From: Welwitschia mirabilis | Taxonomy: Eukaryota > Gnetophyta > Gnetopsida > Welwitschiales | Length of the DNA: 58,533 nt | Direction of reading: 5' to 3' | NCBI GenBank assembly: GCA_051453625.1 | Contig: JBOZIK010000001.1 | Coordinates: forward strand, 184,474,476 to 184,533,008 | Part shown: positions 11,555 through 23,369 of the stretch, piece after piece | Numbering within the stretch: position 1 is the stretch's first letter | Layout of the letters: each line of letters starts with the position of its first letter | Position numbers and translations under genes: made by a program | Notes under the pieces: model-generated | The model's input: only the letters and a program-made list of their open reading frames with translations | What the model was told of the DNA's origin: nothing | Database searches by the model: none

Positions 11555-13090
11555 TTCTCTTTCATAAGGTATCTAAGATTCTTATGTTTCTAAAGAAAGA
11601 AAAGAATCTAATATTTCTTCTTCATTCCTTTAAAAATACTAATTCTTATTCTTTAGATTCTCCTTCTTCCTCCAGACATTTTCCTTAGCAACAATATACA
11701 CATAGTCTACAAATAGTAAATATTAGACATTTATAAGTTTAAATGATAAATAACTACTTATTGAAACTTTAAGAACATGAAAATATACACTTTAATATTG
11801 CCTTCAATCATATCTCTTGTATTTATAAAAAATACCAATTCTAGTAGTTTAAAAATTTCTAAAATCAAAAGAAAATTTCAAATATCTAAATAAAGATCCC
11901 TTACTTAAACTACTAGCACTTTTAGGATTTAAAATCATCTAGATTTAAGCCTTGAAGTCCAAAAGCCCATGCATAAAATATTCATTTCTTACTACTGTAA
12001 ATCTTATACTCCTTAAAAAATTTAATTAAAAGCTTCTTTAAATCAAGTGATATCATCTAAGAAATAATAAATTATGAAATTCATATTTTGTAACCCTAAT
12101 TTATGAACTCTTTCTTTACTTCTAGAAAAGAAACCTTTCTTTCATCCTTCTTTATTATCATCTAAGAAAAATTATTTCTAAAAGAACATCATTTATTTGT
12201 AAATTTTTCAATACAAATCATCCTAATTCTAGAGATCCAAATCTACATTCCATTCTTCTTCCTAATCAATCCTATCTTCTTGATTATTAGAGCTTAGTAG
12301 AAATAGATTAGGAGTATATTAGAAGTATTCCATATTCATGTAATTTAAACATGTCTTCCATATAATGATCTAAAACTAGCATCAATAAATGAAATAATTC
12401 ATATAAAGCTTTACTTAAGATTTATTATTTACTTTCGAAGAAGTTGGTTTTACAAAATTTCAACACTATATGTTATTCATCTTCTACTACTTGCACTAGG
12501 CACCGTTGGTCTATTCTCTCTTTTAGTTGCATTTTATTCCATCTTTTAATTTGAAAAAAAAGGTAATTGAATTATATTTGTATTCTACCAATTAGTATTT
12601 GCATGGATATGGGAATAGCTACATTTAGATACTTCACTCAATGTTCCATGGAACCTCTAATGTTTAGCTAATAAAATTGAAGATCCATTTGTTTTTATGC
12701 TTTATTTTATCATATTTTAAAGATCTTTTTTTTAATAATTTTTTGAGCCTCTTTTGAATTCATTATTGCATATGGATTATCAGTGCCCCAATTTTGTAGT
12801 CATAGGATTCAATGATGATATCAACCTTGTTGTTGAGATTTTCTTAATGATATTTCCTAAGATCTTCTTCTTATTATTATTGTTTAAATTATAATATTAA
12901 GAATTAGTAACACTACCTCATCTTCCAATGATAACAAATTAGCTTCTAACAAAAGTATTACATGTGAAATTAAATTCATCTAATAAGAAATATTTTTAAA
13001 GCGTTTCTATTTTTTTCCAAGATCTTTAATCAAGACCTAGACTTTAAACTACAGATCCAAAAGAAATATAAGCTATAAAATTATTTGAGA
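11555..13090. other. AT-rich intergenic DNA, nothing recognised
   Basis: No gene, domain or repeat partner was seen. The part next to 13090 may contain the decayed 3' end of the LINE that follows. Confidence 0.4.
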
Positions 13091-13099
13091 TAAATTCTC

Positions 13100-15600
13100 T
13101 TAAATTTATTAAATCTAGATATTATGATTTTTACATCTACTTTTTATTATATACAAATCATTTCAACCATTTATAAGGTAATGTAATACACAATGATTTA
13201 CTTATAAATTTAAGAGAATTATAGTCTTAAATATTTATATGTAGTCATAATCTTAAGTTATCTATATTTGAGTTATAAATTATAATTTCTCTTATGGGTT
13301 TTTAAATTATTACTTTTTTAAAATCAACATTTACCTTCATCTCTAAATGTTCATAAAAGATTCCTATTTTTTATAACATTATTCATAATCCTTTATCCAG
13401 ATTTGCAACTAGTGCTATATCATTTCCAAAGAGTAAAAGACATATCCATGAATGATATACCTTATAGAATAATTATAGTACTTCTTTAATCTAATCTTTT
13501 ATCTCATCAATAGAAATGTCAAATAATTTATGTGAAAGAGGGCAACCTCATCTTATTTATAAATGACTATAAAACTACCACGATTTTGCATTTCTTTTAT
13601 TGCCTAATTCAAACACTCTTTCTCTATATAATTACTAAATGGAATTAAGTAAACTAGGGTTAACTTCAAGTTTGATAACCCTCATTCATAATATTTCTCT
13701 TATAACTAAATCAAATGCCCTGGGAAAGTCAATAAAGCATATAGATGTTTCTCTCATTTAACTTATTTAATGCAATCTTTAAGAATAACTAGATGGTATA
13801 TGGTAGCATGTTTTTTCCTTCATAATTCTTGTAAGACTATATACAAATTACTTTTCTTTTTGTTTGACTTTCTAGCTTATGGCTAGTAGTTTAGCAAATA
13901 AGTCATTAATCATTATCAATTTATAATTATTTAAATGTAATTTATCTCCTTTGTTAAAATAATGATAATCATTTGATCATCTATAGAATATTCGAGCTAT
14001 TTTGAAGCCCTTTATTAAGTATTATCCAAGTCTCTATCCAAATTAATTGTCCACCATAGTTTAGCATACAATTCTTTTGCATCCACTACTTTTTGAGAGG
14101 CTAATTTTTAAATTCCTGTTTTACTTCATCATATGTAAGATATCAAATATATGTGTTCATATGGTTAGTTATGTCATTTACCTCATAATGGAAGAGGTTC
14201 TTGTAGAATACCTGAATCTTGACAAATGGGATACCATTGTTAAGAGAGAATTTACTTCTATAAAGTTTCTAAAAATTTAATTAATCTTGTTTTATCATTT
14301 GAACCATATTTTCTTAATGCTCTTGTAAAGCTCTCTATTTTTCTGATAGATTAGTTTAGTATGTTACATGATTAAAGCTTCATTGTTATTGCATTTTTTT
14401 ATGACTATTCTTTATTGTAAAAGTTCTTCATCAAACCACTCATTCTTACCAATAAATCTTTTATCCCTAGTAAATGTTTTACTAGCCTTCACTAGACACT
14501 TCTCTAGCTTAACTTCATGCTTTCTTATTCCAATAAGTATTATGAATCTTATTGAAAAGAATCTATATCTTCTATTGTAATTAATCTCCTTACTCTTTTG
14601 TATCGCATGTTGTTATGTTATCTTATCTTATTACAAAACTATAACTAGTGATGCAATGGTTCTATTAATTTATCATGAACATAAACATCAACAGTTCTTG
14701 ACACAATTTAGGTGTATATAATAGTAAGTCTATACATGAATATCTTCATCCTTTTTTGAATATAAAACTTGAGGTTTAACAAAATCTTTGAATCCCCTTT
14801 AAATGATAAGGCTAAGACCTTATGTCATTCTGATAGATGTTTTCTTGTTTCATTTGTTTCAATATCTTATAATATTCTTTTTATCCTTTTCTAATTGTAT
14901 CATTATCTTGCATTTCTATCCATCCTTGATTGCTTTACCACTCTAAAATGACAATTTATTTAGAGCTAATCCTTACATTAAAGCCACCAGTATATAAAAT
15001 TTCCCTTTTAATTTAAGCATTTTCATATCCTTTTCTAATTACTAAAAAGGATATTTTCTTGATAATCTTGGTTTGCATAATACATTACATCTTTTAGATC
15101 AAAATAATATAAATTAAGAAATGTAGAGAAGTTATTTTAAATAATCTTTTACGAAACATCTTATTCATATTTATTAATTTTTCTATTTTTATTATTTTAT
15201 GAATTCTTTTTCTAAAAATGGAAAATAGTCTTTTTATCTAACACTTGCTACTTTCATTCTAATAATGTCAAGAAAATTAAAATTTTTAGAATCCTACTCT
15301 TCCCAAGTTTCAATAACTTCAAAAATATCAAAATCATTAAACAAACCAATGCTATATAAAGCATTGAATTTATTGATAATACCATTGTCTATATTTATCA
15401 ATCCATTGCATAAGGCTGAGGAATTTTTTGATATAGCCTTATCTTTAATTATTGTAATGTACTTTAAATTTAAATACTTTTATCTTGACTCTTGTTGCTT
15501 TTACTAATTTTTAATATTTTGATTTCTTTTCATTATCTTCTCTTATTAAATACTTATTTATCCAAATTTTTTTCTTTTGAAATTTGTATAATTAAGAGAA
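13100..15600 (-). pseudogene. Decayed non-L1 LINE (endonuclease plus reverse transcriptase)
   Basis: Minus-strand fragments lie in the order of a LINE ORF2. Near 15296-15370, DFDIFEVIETWEE matches the endonuclease block xDIxxxxETW. At 14419-14449, NEWFDEEL matches the linker block KxWFDEEC. At 13687-13747, CFIDFPRAFDLVIREIL is RT motif A, with the FIDFxKAFDxVxRExL form. At 13496-13550, GCPLSHKLFDISIDEIKD matches the QGCPLSPxLFxxxIDE block. At 13401-13433, LLLFGNDIALVAN is the catalytic FADD block, with Ala-Asp changed to Gly-Asn. These forms resemble Jockey/L2/RTE-like LINEs more than L1. Stops are frequent, so it is inactive. Its ends are approximate. Confidence 0.72.
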
Positions 15601-15609
15601 ATAATTTCT

Positions 15610-18310
15610 TAAATAGTTAAGTTGCAAAATTTCACAACAGTATGATGTCATTTATCATATTTTTTCTATTGATATAATAATTAATGATTAGTTGAACTTA
15701 CATATGTATTTTTTCCATTAGGATATCCTTAACAATTGCAAATAAACCTTTATCTTTAGTTTAAGAAACCTTTATAAATTAAAGATTTAAAGCTATCTCC
15801 TTTTTCTATTCTTTTTCATTTATCACATAAAGCTATAACACGTTGTGTGGTTATTTCAATAATTTTTTCTCTCATATAACCATATCAGATCTTTTTACTA
15901 CCTTTGATTTTGAGGTTATGTTTTTTTTCTAAACCATTGATTTTTTCTTTGTAATCCATTTAAGTATGATTTATTATTTATGCCATAATAGATATTTCTT
16001 ATTCTATCATCACTTTTTAATTTGTGGTTAGAGTATTCATGGTGTCTTTAGAATTTTTTAAAATTCACTGTCCTATTGCATTACAATTGCCTTTTATTTT
16101 ACCATTATCTCTTGCTTGTCATATGATTATCTTTCCTCATTTGTTTAATTGAACATTATATTTTATTACTAAATAAGGATCTTTTTTCTTATCATCCTCA
16201 GTTAGGAATTTTAGTTTTACAATTTATATTTACTAGGCGAAGACATTTAACTACTGATTTTGTGAATAAATATTTCTTTGAGATTATTGCTTTGCAAGTC
16301 CAAGCTTGCCACTTCCAAATCTTAGCTTAGTTCTTTGCAAACTTTCAGTTTATTGTCTTATGTAAAGAGGTTGTGTTTTTCACACTTTCAATATGGCACA
16401 ACTATTATAATGAAGATTTTAGCTTTTTTAACAAAGACATAGATGGTTTTCTTCAAAGCTTCTTTGTTCTTATTTGTTGCAAAATATTTTCTAATGTTTT
16501 ATGGTAAGAACCTTTTGCACTTATAGGGATTCAATGGACATATGAATGTCCATACAAGGAATCTAGGGGTAATCTATAATGCTAAAAATGATGCTAGGTT
16601 CATAGCCACTTTGATATGAAGAAATTTATTATAAATCATGATGCAATTAGAAGTTGTTTCTAGTGCTCTATTAAAACTTTACTAATGCTATAAATAATGA
16701 TGTTTCATAGTCTAAAGATTTGATCTATTACTAAGATATTATGAAATGCAGCTCTTGGAAGCATGTCATCCTTTCCCTATAGGAAGCTGGAGGTTATTAT
16801 TGTTCTAATGAATGAACCCCACAGTTTTTCAAATGAATCTTATATATGAATGCTATAAACTTTCGATAACATGTAAACAAGATGCCAAATAGTTATATAA
16901 GTTATTAGGTACTAGCCAAAACTAAAAGTGATATTGCAAAAATAAGAATATCTAGGACAAAAAAGAGTGAAGGCAAGTAATCTAAGTAATGAAAAACAAA
17001 AATCTACTATGTAAATAGAAGGAGATGCAATGCTTGAAAGCAAGCTAGAGTACTAAGAAAGAGGTAAGGTAATGCTTCTAAATTCTATATATTAATGAAA
17101 TATTAAAGTCTATTAAGTTAAATTTAGTTACTCTTCATTTATTATGTATGTAATGGACGGTGGTTAAGTTAAACTGCAATAAATGTAAAGTTGTATCTTT
17201 TAATAATGTTCTTTAACAATGTATTGGCATTAGGTGGAGTTGATAGACTAGATAGATGTGACCCACAACAATCTTGGTTAATGTCCAAAGGTCCAAAGAG
17301 AGGGGCTAAGATGGCAGTCTACACCTTTACCTTTAACCACTAATCCAAGATCCCAACCATTGCTAAAGTGAATGTGCAAATATTTCTAATAATCAAACAA
17401 ATTGGTTTTGTTTTAATTTATTACAAGTTATGGCTTCCAAATCCCTATAAAAGAAATATATTTATTTTATGACCTCTATTTCTTATTATTCAATGATAAG
17501 TGGTTTAAGAAATAGTATAATAATGTTACATCAATTTGTGAATAATCAAATAGCAAGGATCATAATGAATATAAGGAACGTGTTGAATATAAGGAACGTG
17601 TTGTTTCTAAGAAGGGATTTTGGACTTACTCCTCACACATTTGGAAAGCATACTACTTAATTTATTGAGGTGAAAATTAAAGTACAAAAATACAAGACCA
17701 ATCAAAAGATTAAGAAGAGACCAATGAAAATGCTTAAGAGCTTAAGGTAATTAGAGAAGTAAATGTTTCTTTTATTCTTAATGTTAAATATTTATAACCA
17801 AATCACAAGGGTCCATGTGATGAGTTGAATTAAAGCAATTTCTTTAAGGAAAACTCTCTTGAGATTGTTTATGAAAGGGAGAAAGTAGAAGGAGAATAAA
17901 ATACGAAAAATGCTCAAATGCTTAATCAAATATAAAGTAGAACCTTCTGAAGAGACCAAAAGCTAACTCAATTTTAATGGAAACACTTTAAGAATTAGCA
18001 GACATTATTCCTTAGCTTAAAACAGTACAAACTCTTTTCTACCTTGATACCTTGGGGAATAAAGCATCATTTAATGTAATGAAGACAGTTTGAACAACAT
18101 TGACTTTAAAATAATAATGCGTGTGTGTGTATTAGTTTTTTTTGGTTTACCATAACTAAATAAAATGAAAATTCCCCATTGTATAATTAGGATATATCAA
18201 AGAGTAGATGTTTCTTTTGTTGAAGAGAGAAAAAACACTTCATCATTTAAAGCTTAATTTATAGCATTATTCAACAAGAGCTAATAGGATGATGATGCAA
18301 TCACTGGACA
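15610..18310. other. AT-rich intergenic DNA, mostly unassigned
   Basis: No convincing gene is present. The part nearest 15600 could be the 5' region of the LINE on its left, but no ORF1 motif was recognised. The open frame at 17469-17660 has no family features and is raised by a short tandem repeat at 17567-17602. Confidence 0.4.
17567..17602. repeat. Perfect 18-bp tandem duplication
   Basis: The unit gaatataaggaacgtgtt occurs twice in a row without mismatch (17567-17584 and 17585-17602). In such diverged surroundings, perfect identity points to a recent slippage event. Confidence 0.9.
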
Positions 18311-18321
18311 CTTTCTCCATT

Positions 18322-18414
18322 TTGGAAGTCATAGGTTTAACCCTTTGGACGAGTTAGTTGGTATACTTTTTGGAAGTCATAGGTTTAACCCTTTAAATGA
18401 GTTAGTTGGTATAG
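18322..18414. repeat. Tandem 48-bp units with tRNA-like A and B boxes
   Basis: Two units (starting at 18322 and 18370) each carry gaagtcataggtttaaccct, which looks like a pol III B box (GGTTCRANNCC) with CG turned into TA, followed by gagttagttggtat, which resembles an A box. The order, with the second A box followed by further tRNA-like sequence to about 18450, suggests a rearranged or dimeric tRNA-derived SINE. The family was not identified. Confidence 0.5.
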
Positions 18415-18462
18415 TATGAGGCCTTATGTATAATCCAAATCATTCATTTAGGTGATCCTAGG

Positions 18463-18535
18463 GTTATACTCCTAAGGAGAGGTACAATGACTAATGCTGG
18501 AGTTATACTCCTAAGGAGAGGTATGATGACTAAAA
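18463..18535. repeat. 39-bp tandem pair with palindromic core
   Basis: The sequence gttatactcctaaggagagg occurs at 18463 and again at 18502, followed in both cases by ta, two variable bases and atgactaa. The core CTCCTAAGGAG is self-complementary. It follows the tRNA-like units directly and may belong to the same relic. Confidence 0.75.
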
Positions 18536-19289
18536 TCTTTAACAAAAGAAGAAGCCCTTCTTTGTAATTCTCATGAAAACAATTAACATTAGAGAATTAC
18601 CACAATAGAGAGAGGAGGATACCAAATTGAATTTGTTATTTGCTAGAAAAAATTGAAATTTGGGCTCTTGGGAAAAGCATCTTTATTATGAAGCTTAAAG
18701 GCACCCAGAAGTCAAAGAGAAGATAATAAAACAAAAATTAAATACTGTTTAATAAATTGGCGCACATCAAAGTTTTGTGGTAAATGGTTGTACTAAGAGC
18801 CAATGATTAAAGGCTTATCTCTTATTGCACATAATTTCATATTGCGAACTTCAATTTTGTTTCTCAGATTAAGAAAACAATTAGAAACGCATTGGATTAG
18901 GTAGACGAAGAACATTGGCATGGACAGACGCAAGGATGTGCCTTCGCTTGAGGGCAAACGGCCACGCCACACCACCGAACACCGCACGACGCACATCATC
19001 TGTACCACTTCCTTACATTTCTTAATTCTTTGGTTTCCCAGATGAAGCGGCGCGCAAAATCTTGGGCCGGACAGCAAAGCGGCAACGAATCACTTAACGA
19101 AGGAGTTACGTAGCCATAACGAGAGATAAGATGCTGGCAACGCCGCCGAAATGTTCGGCAACCTTTGAGGACTGACTGCACTCCCATCACTGCACATGCG
19201 CGCTCCCGAAGCTTTCGAATACAGCGACCGCCATCCATCGCCAACCCAAGACATCCCTGGCGCCTATCCTTGCTGCTCCACCCATGTGC

Positions 19290-19347
19290 GCTTTTCCTTT
19301 CCTTTTTGTTTTTCGCCTTCTTTTACCGCGTACCGCCTCTATTTAAA
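19290..19347 (+). promoter_or_regulatory. Core promoter: pyrimidine patch and TATA box
   Basis: A TATA-like ctatttaaag lies at 19339-19348, preceded at 19291-19325 by a pyrimidine patch (cttttcctttcctttttg) of the kind common in plant promoters. A start of transcription near 19375 would give a leader of about 85 bases. That leader contains no ATG before the coding start at 19460. Confidence 0.6.
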
Positions 19348-19459
19348 GCGCGCTCGCTCGCCACTCCCTTCCACGGACACCTCCACCCCCACACGCAACA
19401 CACGCGGTGACACAGCCGTTCCGACAGTGACATAGGTTCTTCCTTCGACAGTGACGTGG

Positions 19460-20089
19460 ATGGCGAGAGGCAGTGCGAGGGCGTGCGCGTGGCTGCTGAT
19501 AGCGACGGCCATGTGGCTGTCGTTGTCGCCGTCGGCCCACGCGCGGTCGGAATCAGCGACATCGACAGAGATTAAGTCTTACGTGGAGAAGGCATGCAAC
19601 GAGACGGAGTATCCGAGAGCGTGCCGCTCAACGATGCTGGGGATGGGCTATGCGAGCGAGATGAAGGCGGCCACCGCGGCGGAGCTGACGAAGGCGGCGG
19701 TGAAGGCGTCGCTTTCGAACGTGGGAGTGGTCTGCAAGTGGGCAAAGATTCAGTACAGCAACAAGTCTCTGGGCATTTCCAAGAAGGACAAAGATGCGCT
19801 GCAGGACTGCATTGAGAATCTCGAGTATGCGCGGGATTGGAAGCAAAAGACGCTTAAGTCGCTCAAGCATTTGAATGTGGACAAGCCGAAGCTGAAGCTC
19901 CAGATGAGCGACCTTCAGACTTGGATGAGCGCCGCCCTCACCGACGAGGATTACTGCATCGATGGATTCGATGGCGAGAGTTCAGAGTTCAAGTCTAAGA
20001 TCGTTGGGCTCATCCAGTCCACTTGCCAGATTACGACGAACGCTCTTGTCTTCGTCAATAAGCTTGCCGCCTCCAACAACGGCTATTGA
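19460..20089 (+). CDS. Secreted PMEI-domain protein (pectin methylesterase / invertase inhibitor family)
   Basis: This intronless gene encodes 209 residues. The start chosen is the ATG at 19460; an upstream GTG in frame is not a plausible plant start, and TAG closes the frame at 19433. Residues 1-28 form a signal peptide (hydrophobic WLLIATAMWLSLS) with likely cleavage after AHA28, so the product enters the cell wall or vacuole route. The rest is a PMEI four-helix domain: Cys46 and Cys55 enclose NETEYPRA (the N-terminal hairpin disulfide), Cys117 lies in ALQDCIENL, and Cys166 in the signature DEDYCIDGF. The last helix reads ITTNALVFVNKLA. Extra cysteines lie at 92 and 189. N-glycosylation sites are Asn47 and Asn101. 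Relatives bind pectin methylesterase or acid invertase one to one; which enzyme cannot be told. Length and architecture are normal, with no sign of decay. Confidence 0.93.
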   Translation: MARGSARACAWLLIATAMWLSLSPSAHARSESATSTEIKSYVEKACNETEYPRACRSTMLGMGYASEMKAATAAELTKAAVKASLSNVGVVCKWAKIQYSNKSLGISKKDKDALQDCIENLEYARDWKQKTLKSLKHLNVDKPKLKLQMSDLQTWMSAALTDEDYCIDGFDGESSEFKSKIVGLIQSTCQITTNALVFVNKLAASNNGY

Positions 20090-20275
20090 TCATCGACTGT
20101 CGGTGATTAGTCACTCTTTTCATTTTGCCGTTCATTGTTTGCTTCTCCGGCATGTTTTCGTCCGCTGCCGGCCGACAATATCAATAACTCCTTGCTTCGC
20201 TCGTTTCTAAATCCCCGCTTTTTTGGATTGTATTGTTATTAATTTTGGTTTGAGAGAAAAAATATTTTATTTTAA
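20090..20275 (+). terminator. 3' untranslated region and likely polyadenylation zone
   Basis: After the TGA the GC-rich sequence continues to about 20215 and then becomes T-rich, with ttgtattgttattaatttt and an A-rich run at 20258-20270. This resembles the loose plant far-upstream and cleavage elements. There is no exact AATAAA, so the cleavage site is uncertain. Confidence 0.4.
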
Positions 20276-20293
20276 GGGAAACATTTGTGTAAA

Positions 20294-20355
20294 GATAGGA
20301 GTAAGCTCCTATCATAATGGTATAGTGCCTTTGTGACTTTTCGCTGCGAGTTCAA
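20294..20355 (+). repeat. tRNA-like SINE-type relic with perfect hairpin
   Basis: The segment starts with an 8-bp perfect inverted repeat, GATAGGAG-TAAG-CTCCTATC (20294-20313). It continues with an A-box-like taatggtatagtgcc and a B-box-like gcgagttcaattct, and is A-rich afterwards. The spacing is similar to a tRNA gene, but no complete cloverleaf is present. A tRNA-derived SINE head is the best guess. Confidence 0.4.
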
Positions 20356-20359
20356 TTCT

Positions 20360-22880
20360 AAAAAATGTCTTAAAAAATATATATTGCCTTGTAAATCAGC
20401 AACATTAGTATTACAATATTAGGGGCTTTGTAGTTGGTAGATGGAAGAAGATGATAATTATATTAAAATAAGGTAGTTAGGAAAGGTAATAATAATATAA
20501 AAAGTCAAAATCTTTTAAAAAAGAGTAAGCTGAAAAGGGTTTGTTAAGGAAAACTTAAAAGCAAAGTGACTATAGTGTACATGTGTTACGACAGCATAAA
20601 AGCATGAAAGTAAACATCCACTCAGAAGTTTTGTATTGAAGACAAGCATAAAAAGTTGGTCTCTTCTGTAACAAGATAATCAAACACTTTCCATTTGTTA
20701 ACATGGAGTCCTTCACCTAAAGAATCTAGAAGAAATGGAATGAGACAAAGAAAATATAGCCTTAGTCCATTGAATGTATTAATGGAATATACTTCATTAG
20801 TACATAGAGTTCTAACCATCACGCACATTTTATTGAGGGAAGAACTAATGCTAAGGACAAAGGAAAGTTAATAGGAAAAGATGGATCATCACAAGAGTTG
20901 CATTAATTTTCAATTTTAAAGTTTAAAATCTATCTGTTTAATTTATTTTTGGTTATACTTTCATAGACTAAAGATATTCAAAACAACAACTAGGCTACGG
21001 TTGAAAGGACTCTAATGAGAATCAGGTGGGACTTTCTAATCTAATTACATTATACTAATATGCATGTTATTTCTTAGTTCTTAACCCTTGTGAACCTTTA
21101 ATTGTCTTAATTAAGATTGGACTTAGAACAAACCATTTATTATGCTACAGGCATTAGACAATCCATGTAATAAGTCTATAATATCTCTAATGATATTTAT
21201 GTTTATCCTTTATATTCTTAAATAAATTAACATATTCAATATACATAAACTTAACATTATCCTATTAGCAATGAATAAAATGCATTTCCAAATTTTTAAA
21301 GTAGCATGATAATTCCATAACATATTCTTAATGTTTTCCATTACATTACTCATGATGTTTACATTTTGATCCAAGCATCCCTAGGTTCTTTAATCTATTA
21401 TTCAATAATAACTCATGATTCAACATGAACTAGTAAAATAATTTAAATTGTCTATTTAAGAGAATTTTTATAAAAATATTGAAAACTTTATTTCTACTTA
21501 TTGCTATCAAATCCACTCATTACAATATATTAAGTTTATAAATCTAAAAATTTCCTTAGAAACATAATGATACAACTTGTAGGTTTTGAAGTTATGTAGT
21601 AATGTTATTATTGGAAGTCCAATTTAAAAATTCTTTTATTATTTAGACAATAAGTGTGAGAATTTTTAATACCTAGTATTAACCAAAGATTCTATTTTAT
21701 AAAGTTATTTTACCATTTCCTTGAAAGTATTACAAATAATATGATATAATAATTACAAGAACTGAATAGGAAAATTAGGATGTAAGAATTATATCAATGG
21801 AGATAAATACAAGTTAATCATATTATTCAATTCTTTTATTAAAAGACATATAAAGTACAATATTTCCCTAATAATATATTTTACAACATCTGTTATTATA
21901 GCTAATTCTTGATAACTATGAAGTCAGAAGATAATTATGAAGTTAAGTACTTCATAGAGTATAATCATGTAATTTCTATAATTACAAGCATATAAACCTT
22001 TAGATTACTTAAATGATCATTTTTATATGTAGGATTATTTTGGACCTCACATATTATCAACACATTATAATAATTCTCCCATGAAATATATCTCATGAAT
22101 TTTCATATGGAATTTCATGGTTGAGTTCTGATACTAATATTTGAACTTATGATTCAAACATTATTGTTTTTTCCTCTTAATATTTAATATATTCTTCCAT
22201 GATACATTACAATACTCTTGTAAATTTACAAATCACAAGTTTTTTAGGAGTGATTTATCTTAAATTATGCTTTTATTTTACACTCTTACATGAAAATCCA
22301 TAATGTTTTAGACATAAGTATCCTTTGAAAATAAACTTTTATCATTCAGGAGATTTATTTAGACTATCAACCTATTATTTCATGATCAAATTGCATTAAA
22401 TATTAATGAATTATTTGTGTAATGTTGTCTTATGGCATGGATAATAGTATTAAATTTTTTTTATTTTTCTTATTAAAATTACAATTCTAGATTCTTTTAA
22501 TGGTTGATGAATTTTCATAGACTTAATAACATTCATTTACATATCATGGAAGAAATAATTTAAAGTTATTTCTTTAATTACAATGTGAAATGATTTATCT
22601 TATCTTAAAGAATATGCAACCTATTCATATAAATTATATATCCTAATATTAACCTATTAATTATAGGATCTCTTGTATAAGTACACATCATAAAAATATT
22701 AAAATGTTACTATTCTTATTAAAGCACTTACTCCATACATATGCAAATCATGTATTTTCATAAGTTATGGATACCCTAGAAAACCTTTATAAACATCTTA
22801 AAATATGATATTGTATGTATACTCTTATGGTTTTACTTTTGGAAATTACTAGAACCTCCATAGCACATTTTATTTATAAT
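20360..22880. other. AT-rich intergenic DNA with one possible decayed primer-binding site
   Basis: No gene was recognised. At 22123-22136 the minus strand reads TAGTATCAGAACTC, which resembles an initiator-tRNA primer-binding site (TGGTATCAGAGC) for an element reading leftward. No LTR pair was found, so the assignment stays open. The frame at 20622-20828 (minus) has no family features. Confidence 0.4.
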
Positions 22881-22883
22881 TAT

Positions 22884-23369
22884 CTAATATTTAATTATAA
22901 TATTTTACCCATTACTCGTCTATATTAGGTAGGATCTATTTGCTTTCCTTTGAGATCCAACTTAATCTNNNNNNNNNNNNNNNNNNNNNNNNNNNNNNNN
23001 NNNNNNNNNNNNNNNNNNNNNNNNNNNNNNNNNNNNNNNNNNNNNNNNNNNNNNNNNNNNNNNNNNNNNNNNNNNNNNNNNNNNNNAATTTTTTAGAGAT
23101 ATTTATATTTTCTAAGATGTATTATCTCATTTTATATGCAATTCCTATACTCGAGTAATAGTTTACTAGACTTACTTTAGATAAATCAAATTGTATAGTG
23201 AACTTATTAGTGCAATACTTTATTTCTAACATATCTAGTTTCATACCCAATAATTCATGAACATGAAGAGCTAGGCATATTTCCTACACAACTAATTTGA
23301 TAAGGATTAATTGTTTAGAGGTTTAGGAAGTTTTACTAAATATAACCTTAATAAGAAATTTATATTAGC
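22884..23369. repeat. Dispersed repeat R1, copy B, left part
   Basis: This matches 1281-1722 of copy A, with a 118-N gap at 22969-23086 where copy A has about 70 bases. It ends abruptly at the TG start of the Copia LTR at 23370. Confidence 0.75.
22969..23086. other. Assembly gap (118 N)
   Basis: The gap lies in repeat R1. The matching part of copy A (about 1363-1433) is a T-rich stretch of about 70 bases, which gives an idea of the missing content. Confidence 0.9.

Larger units (their letters stand above)
18880..20215. promoter_or_regulatory. GC- and CpG-rich island around the only intact gene
   Basis: Over about 1.3 kb the composition changes abruptly from AT-rich, CpG-poor DNA to GC-rich sequence dense in CpG. 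It covers about 570 bases of upstream region, the whole coding region, and about 125 bases of 3' untranslated sequence. Both borders are sharp. The simplest reading is that this segment has escaped the cytosine methylation and deamination that eroded the rest. The antisense open frames inside it (for example 18793-19244) are by-products of the composition. Confidence 0.8.

Noticed and set aside
15265-15507. 80-codon plus-strand frame
   Set aside because: It is antisense to the LINE endonuclease region.
19451-19459. GTG three codons upstream as start of the PMEI gene
   Set aside because: GTG is not a usual start in plant nuclear genes. The ATG at 19460 has G at +4 and is followed by a proper signal peptide.
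18793-19562. Several open frames on both strands upstream of the PMEI gene
   Set aside because: They arise from GC-rich composition, lack family motifs, overlap each other and the promoter, and have no independent support.
19594-20210. Frames overlapping the PMEI gene (19594-19815, 19628-19870 minus, 19962-20210)
   Set aside because: They are shadows of the coding region in other frames.
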